Of a stretch of DNA of 55,480 nt, positions 52,462 to 55,480 are shown one piece after another. Made by a program: the position numbers and the translations under genes. A model generated the notes under the pieces. The model did no database searches, had not been told where the DNA came from, and was given only the letters and a program-made list of their open reading frames with translations. Source of the DNA: Bacteroidaceae bacterium (GTDB lineage: Bacteria; Bacteroidota; Bacteroidia; Bacteroidales; Bacteroidaceae); NCBI GenBank assembly GCA_024699495.1, contig JAILPK010000068.1, positions 1-55,480 of the forward strand, given 5' to 3'. Each line of letters opens with the position of its first letter. Position 1 is the first letter of the stretch.

Positions 52462-52501
52462 TAAAACAAAAGCCCGAAAACCAGACTTCTGTTCTCAGGC
52501 T
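52462..52501 (-). terminator. Rho-independent terminator of the PH-like membrane protein gene
   Basis: On the minus strand AGCCTGAGAACAGA pairs with TCTGGTTTTCGGGCT (52471-52501) and is followed by TTTGTTTTAT. It lies 36 nt after the stop at 52537. Confidence 0.75.
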
Positions 52502-52536
52502 CATTGCGACTCAAGGGAGGGTGGATATGCTTTATC

Positions 52537-53019
52537 TCAAGCCTTTTCCTTATATGAATTGAGTCTTTCATTCAGGAGGTCGCACAATGGCTGCGGCTTC
52601 ATGGTGAGTCCATCAGCATCAATCATTTTGACATAGTCGTTATCGTCATTAAAATGAACGTTCATCTCACCTGTGTACATCGTAAAAAGCCAAATTGTAA
52701 CTTTCTCACATTCAAATGACTCCACCTCGTCGAAACGAACACTCCATTGTTTACGCTTGTCGTTGACAACGATGCTATCATCACTTATGGTCAGATAGTT
52801 ACGTTTTGGCAGTTTCAGAATCTTAAGCAGGACCCAAGATAGGAGAAAAGTGCTCCCCATAAAGACGATGATGAAAAGTGTTTTAGGCATGCTGCGAATC
52901 TCAACCCCGCAGACTTCAAAAAGAGCAACGACAAGCAGACAACATAATATAACAAGAAACTTTTCGAAGCTACGGTTGTAGAAATCCACGACAGGACGTT
53001 TTATGATAATCTCATTCAT
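52537..53019 (-). CDS. Small membrane protein with PH-like domain
   Basis: A 160-residue protein with two transmembrane helices (about 20-38 and 48-68) followed by a basic patch (LKLPKRNYLTI) and a beta-rich cytoplasmic domain to the end (YLTISDDSIVVNDKRKQW...), the layout of STM3941/PH-like bacterial proteins. Function unknown. It lies 56 bp downstream of the pectate-lyase-like gene on the same strand and has its own terminator. Confidence 0.8.
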   Translation of the reverse strand: MNEIIIKRPVVDFYNRSFEKFLVILCCLLVVALFEVCGVEIRSMPKTLFIIVFMGSTFLLSWVLLKILKLPKRNYLTISDDSIVVNDKRKQWSVRFDEVESFECEKVTIWLFTMYTGEMNVHFNDDNDYVKMIDADGLTMKPQPLCDLLNERLNSYKEKA

Positions 53020-53057
53020 CGTTTTATTCAGTCAATATTTTTATAAAAGATAGTCCT

Positions 53058-53069
53058 TGCCAATTGGCA
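53058..53069. promoter_or_regulatory. 12-bp palindrome in the intergenic gap
   Basis: TGCCAATTGGCA is a perfect 12-bp palindrome just past the pectate-lyase-like stop. A TATCTTTT box (one mismatch to TAnnTTTG) follows on the minus strand at 53046-53053, so it could be an operator of the membrane-protein gene, or a weak hairpin. Confidence 0.35.
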
Positions 53070-53075
53070 GAGCTC

Positions 53076-55480
53076 TCAGCGCATCACCTTGACGACCTGT
53101 GTTTGTCCTTTCGAATCCCGAGTGCGCATCAGGAAGACGCCATGGGGAGGCGGGGTGGCGAGGGCTCTTCCCTGGAGGTCATAGTATTGTGCGGCCGGGG
53201 TGATGGTGACAGCTGATGGCTGACGGATGGCATCAGTGATTTCGATATCCGTAGCTTCTATAACCCATCTAAGACGAGTGCGGTCAGCATGTGCGGTGAA
53301 GAATTCCAAAGGACCTCCCTTGCCGTCGGCATCGGCGTTGCCTACATTGAACAGGCGCTTGCCGTTAGTGTCGGCATCCATATAGAAAGCCATTTTGCCG
53401 TTGTCCTGTTTCGCATAATAAGGACGGATGGCCACGGGAGTGGACGACAGCAGGCGTTCAATGCGCATATAGGCACCACAGGCCTGATTACGTACATAGA
53501 CCATTCCATTGCCGGCATCCTTGAACGACCAGAGCGCAGCCGGGTTGCTGGCCAGAGGGTCGCGCCGACCTGTGGCGATGACATTTTCTGTCAAGCCAAT
53601 GCGATAGACGAGCGAGTCACGCTGCCCGTCGGCACTCTTCACAGCATAGAGATAACGTCGCTCTACGCCGCCGTCGGCAGTGGCCGCGCTGGCATTGGGG
53701 TGAGTGCCATAACTATAGATGATGTAGCTGAGATCGGTAGAGAATCCCTCGAAGGTGTAAATGCGGGAGTTGTTGAAGGTGTTTATCGCGTTGCTGAGCG
53801 CCGACACCTGAGCATTGATTTCCTCCTGTGTCGTCTTCTCGCTGATGCCGCTTTCGAAGGCTTGGGCCGAAGCAATGGCATCCATCAGTTTGTTGAGTGC
53901 CGCAGAGGGGTAGCCCAGCGTCACGTCGGTCTGTGCGCCCTTGGCCAACTGCATCGCACTCTCCAAGGTCGTGTTGAACTTGGTGAGGAATATCCTCACG
54001 TGCGAGGCATCGATTTCCACGAAAGTGAACACCATGTCCGCGCGGTCGAATGTTCCAGAACCCCAAATCCAATCGTCCACAAAGCCTCGTGCGCGAATCT
54101 GCTGGTTGTTGTTCGAAGGGCTGTTGATGCGATACATAGAGACCTGTCCGTAGAGCCCTGACTGCGAGGGCTGCTGGTTGCCGGTATAGTTGATGGTGAG
54201 AACAGTGGGCGCGGTGGAGGAACCGATGCGCTCGGCACCGTCGATGCTGCTGTTGCGGGCTGCGATGTATTTCTTGTCGCCATAATTGCGGATGTTGACA
54301 CCACCCTCCACGGGCGTAATCACCCAAAGCAGAGAAGGGTCGTCCCACTGGTAATTCTCAGTCGTTCCAAGCGTACCGTTGGCGTTGAAGGTGAGGTACT
54401 TGGGAGCTCCCTGCAGCGTCGTGCCAGAGTTATAGGGGATTGTGGCATAACTGATGATGCGATAGAGTTTGCCATCTGTCGGAACGAAGGGGTCAACACT
54501 GGCCCTTGTGCCTCCACCTGGGCGCATGAATTCGTCGTTGACGGAGACGGTGGCCGAGTAGAGGGATTCCAATCCGTCGTTGCCAATAGTCTTGAGACGG
54601 AAGAAATACACTTTGTCGGCTGTGAGGCCTGTGATGGTCGTTTGTGTGGCGCTGCTCTGGAGTCGTCTGACTTCGGTGAAGGTGCGGTTGTCCTCAGACT
54701 GTTCCACAACGATGGCCACGGCATTTTCCTTCTCGCTGTTCATCCAGGTGAGCTTCACGGCGGTGGCCGTAAGGAGCGTAGCCTCGGGATTGAGGGGATA
54801 CATCAGATAGCTGCTTTTCACGGCCAGACTGTTGACGTAATGCTCTATGTTGGTGTAACCTCCGCCCAGGGTATATTCATTGGCATCGTTGAGATTCACA
54901 TTCAGACCATTGGCTACCTCCCACTCATCAGGCATGCCGTCGTTGTCGGTATCCTGAGGTTTGGGACCATTGGCCACCGTGCCTATTCCACCTACGTTAT
55001 CCTCGCTGGCGATAAAGTTGCCCTTGGTGCCGAGCGAGGTGAGTTGTTCCATAATGCGCTTGTCGTGGGAGTCCCTAACGCGCGAGGCCCCCACATGATC
55101 CATGATGGTGTAGAAGGCCTTCTCTGCCGTCTCGACATTCATGGGGTGAGTGGTGTTGAAGTTGGGCTTCGACATCGCCGTGGCATTGTGGTGGTCGGTA
55201 ATCAATGTGCCGTTGAGCACTCCATCGCGGTTGCCGTCGAAGTAGTTACCCTCGCTGTAGAGGTGGTCGGTGGCTGTCCAGTCGTCGAAGTATTTGGCCG
55301 AACCCTCAGGACCGGCGATGAAGTAGTTATTCATCACATCCTGATAGTTGTCGGCTGCTGAGTGTCCGCCTATGATGCCCATGGCGTAGTTATACACCAC
55401 ATTATTATAATATTGGAGGTAGCACTTCATCTTGGGGTTGCGGCTCTTGTTGTCGGCCCACAGGCAATGATGAATGGTCC
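53076..55480 (-). CDS. Secreted pectate-lyase-like multidomain protein (5' part beyond the window)
   Basis: At least 800 residues; the frame stays open past the right edge (TIHHCLWADNKSRNPK precedes the first internal Met at 55430), so the start is not in the window. The first part has the parallel-beta-helix style of family 1 polysaccharide lyases (WADNKSRNPK...QYYNNVVYNYAM). Next are a calcium-site-like DTDNDGMPDEWE block, a fibronectin type III domain (TAVKLTWMNSEKEN...YFFRLKTIGNDG), a trefoil-like carbohydrate-binding region, a FIVAR-like helical segment (ALNKLMDAIASAQAF) and a second beta region. The C-terminus YYDLQGRALATPPPHGVFLM is the short tail domain common in secreted Prevotella proteins. 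Probably degrades pectin; kdgK/kdgA use its uronate products. Confidence 0.85.
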   Translation of the reverse strand, partial: TIHHCLWADNKSRNPKMKCYLQYYNNVVYNYAMGIIGGHSAADNYQDVMNNYFIAGPEGSAKYFDDWTATDHLYSEGNYFDGNRDGVLNGTLITDHHNATAMSKPNFNTTHPMNVETAEKAFYTIMDHVGASRVRDSHDKRIMEQLTSLGTKGNFIASEDNVGGIGTVANGPKPQDTDNDGMPDEWEVANGLNVNLNDANEYTLGGGYTNIEHYVNSLAVKSSYLMYPLNPEATLLTATAVKLTWMNSEKENAVAIVVEQSEDNRTFTEVRRLQSSATQTTITGLTADKVYFFRLKTIGNDGLESLYSATVSVNDEFMRPGGGTRASVDPFVPTDGKLYRIISYATIPYNSGTTLQGAPKYLTFNANGTLGTTENYQWDDPSLLWVITPVEGGVNIRNYGDKKYIAARNSSIDGAERIGSSTAPTVLTINYTGNQQPSQSGLYGQVSMYRINSPSNNNQQIRARGFVDDWIWGSGTFDRADMVFTFVEIDASHVRIFLTKFNTTLESAMQLAKGAQTDVTLGYPSAALNKLMDAIASAQAFESGISEKTTQEEINAQVSALSNAINTFNNSRIYTFEGFSTDLSYIIYSYGTHPNASAATADGGVERRYLYAVKSADGQRDSLVYRIGLTENVIATGRRDPLASNPAALWSFKDAGNGMVYVRNQACGAYMRIERLLSSTPVAIRPYYAKQDNGKMAFYMDADTNGKRLFNVGNADADGKGGPLEFFTAHADRTRLRWVIEATDIEITDAIRQPSAVTITPAAQYYDLQGRALATPPPHGVFLMRTRDSKGQTQVVKVMR

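Overview
The window reads as a chromosomal segment of a Bacteroidales bacterium, most like Prevotellaceae or Muribaculaceae. This rests on gene content (a complete Bat/aerotolerance operon, Rnf order B-C-D-G-E-A, the ileS/TraR-DksA-like/lspA/DUF4296 cluster, a DUF3109 protein, AsnA-type asparagine synthetase) and on repeated Bacteroidetes-type promoters (TTTG, about 20 nt, TAnnTTTG). Family names are recognised by eye; no database search was run.

Layout. 1-448: edge of a possible small ORF and the galE terminator. 449-8401 (minus): galE, a 61-codon ORF, then ileS, a TraR/DksA-like gene, lspA and a DUF4296 lipoprotein, and a PAP2 phosphatase. 8406-16911 (minus): batE, batD, batC, batB, batA, a BatD-like helper, a DUF58 gene and moxR, tightly packed with TAATG overlaps. 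17024-21099 (minus): ftsY-rimO-HU and an unusual HU-TM-LysM fusion. 21317-22609 (minus): an NhaC antiporter. 22768-26041 (plus): kdgK-kdgA (end of the uronate/KDPG route), a DUF3298 lipoprotein and an RseC-like protein. 26284-31719 (plus): rnfBCDGEA, followed by a rubrerythrin and a strong terminator. 32700-33593: a lone ResB-like gene.

33594-34951 is a 1.36-kb non-genic stretch. It holds a decayed ORF, an inverted repeat, two adjacent arrays that both have a 22-bp period, and a promoter with a palindrome in its spacer. That promoter drives a membrane protein plus winged-helix regulator pair. After a glycerophosphodiesterase comes the most interesting locus, 37139-42660 (minus). It encodes a membrane protein with a CorA-like layout overlapping a 1345-residue P-loop (STAND/NACHT-like) NTPase that carries a HEPN-like RN-x4-H-G signature. 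I infer a candidate defence or conflict system.

The right part holds a serine hydrolase, an LPP20-like/PEGA protein pair, an MBL-fold hydrolase, a Ser/Gly-rich secreted protein, YraN, DUF3109, asnA, a PH-like membrane protein, and the 3' part of a large secreted pectate-lyase-like protein that runs off the right edge. The pectate-lyase-like gene together with kdgK/kdgA suggests pectin or uronate use. Intergenic spacers on this side carry degenerate short repeats. No tRNA, rRNA, CRISPR array or complete insertion sequence was seen.
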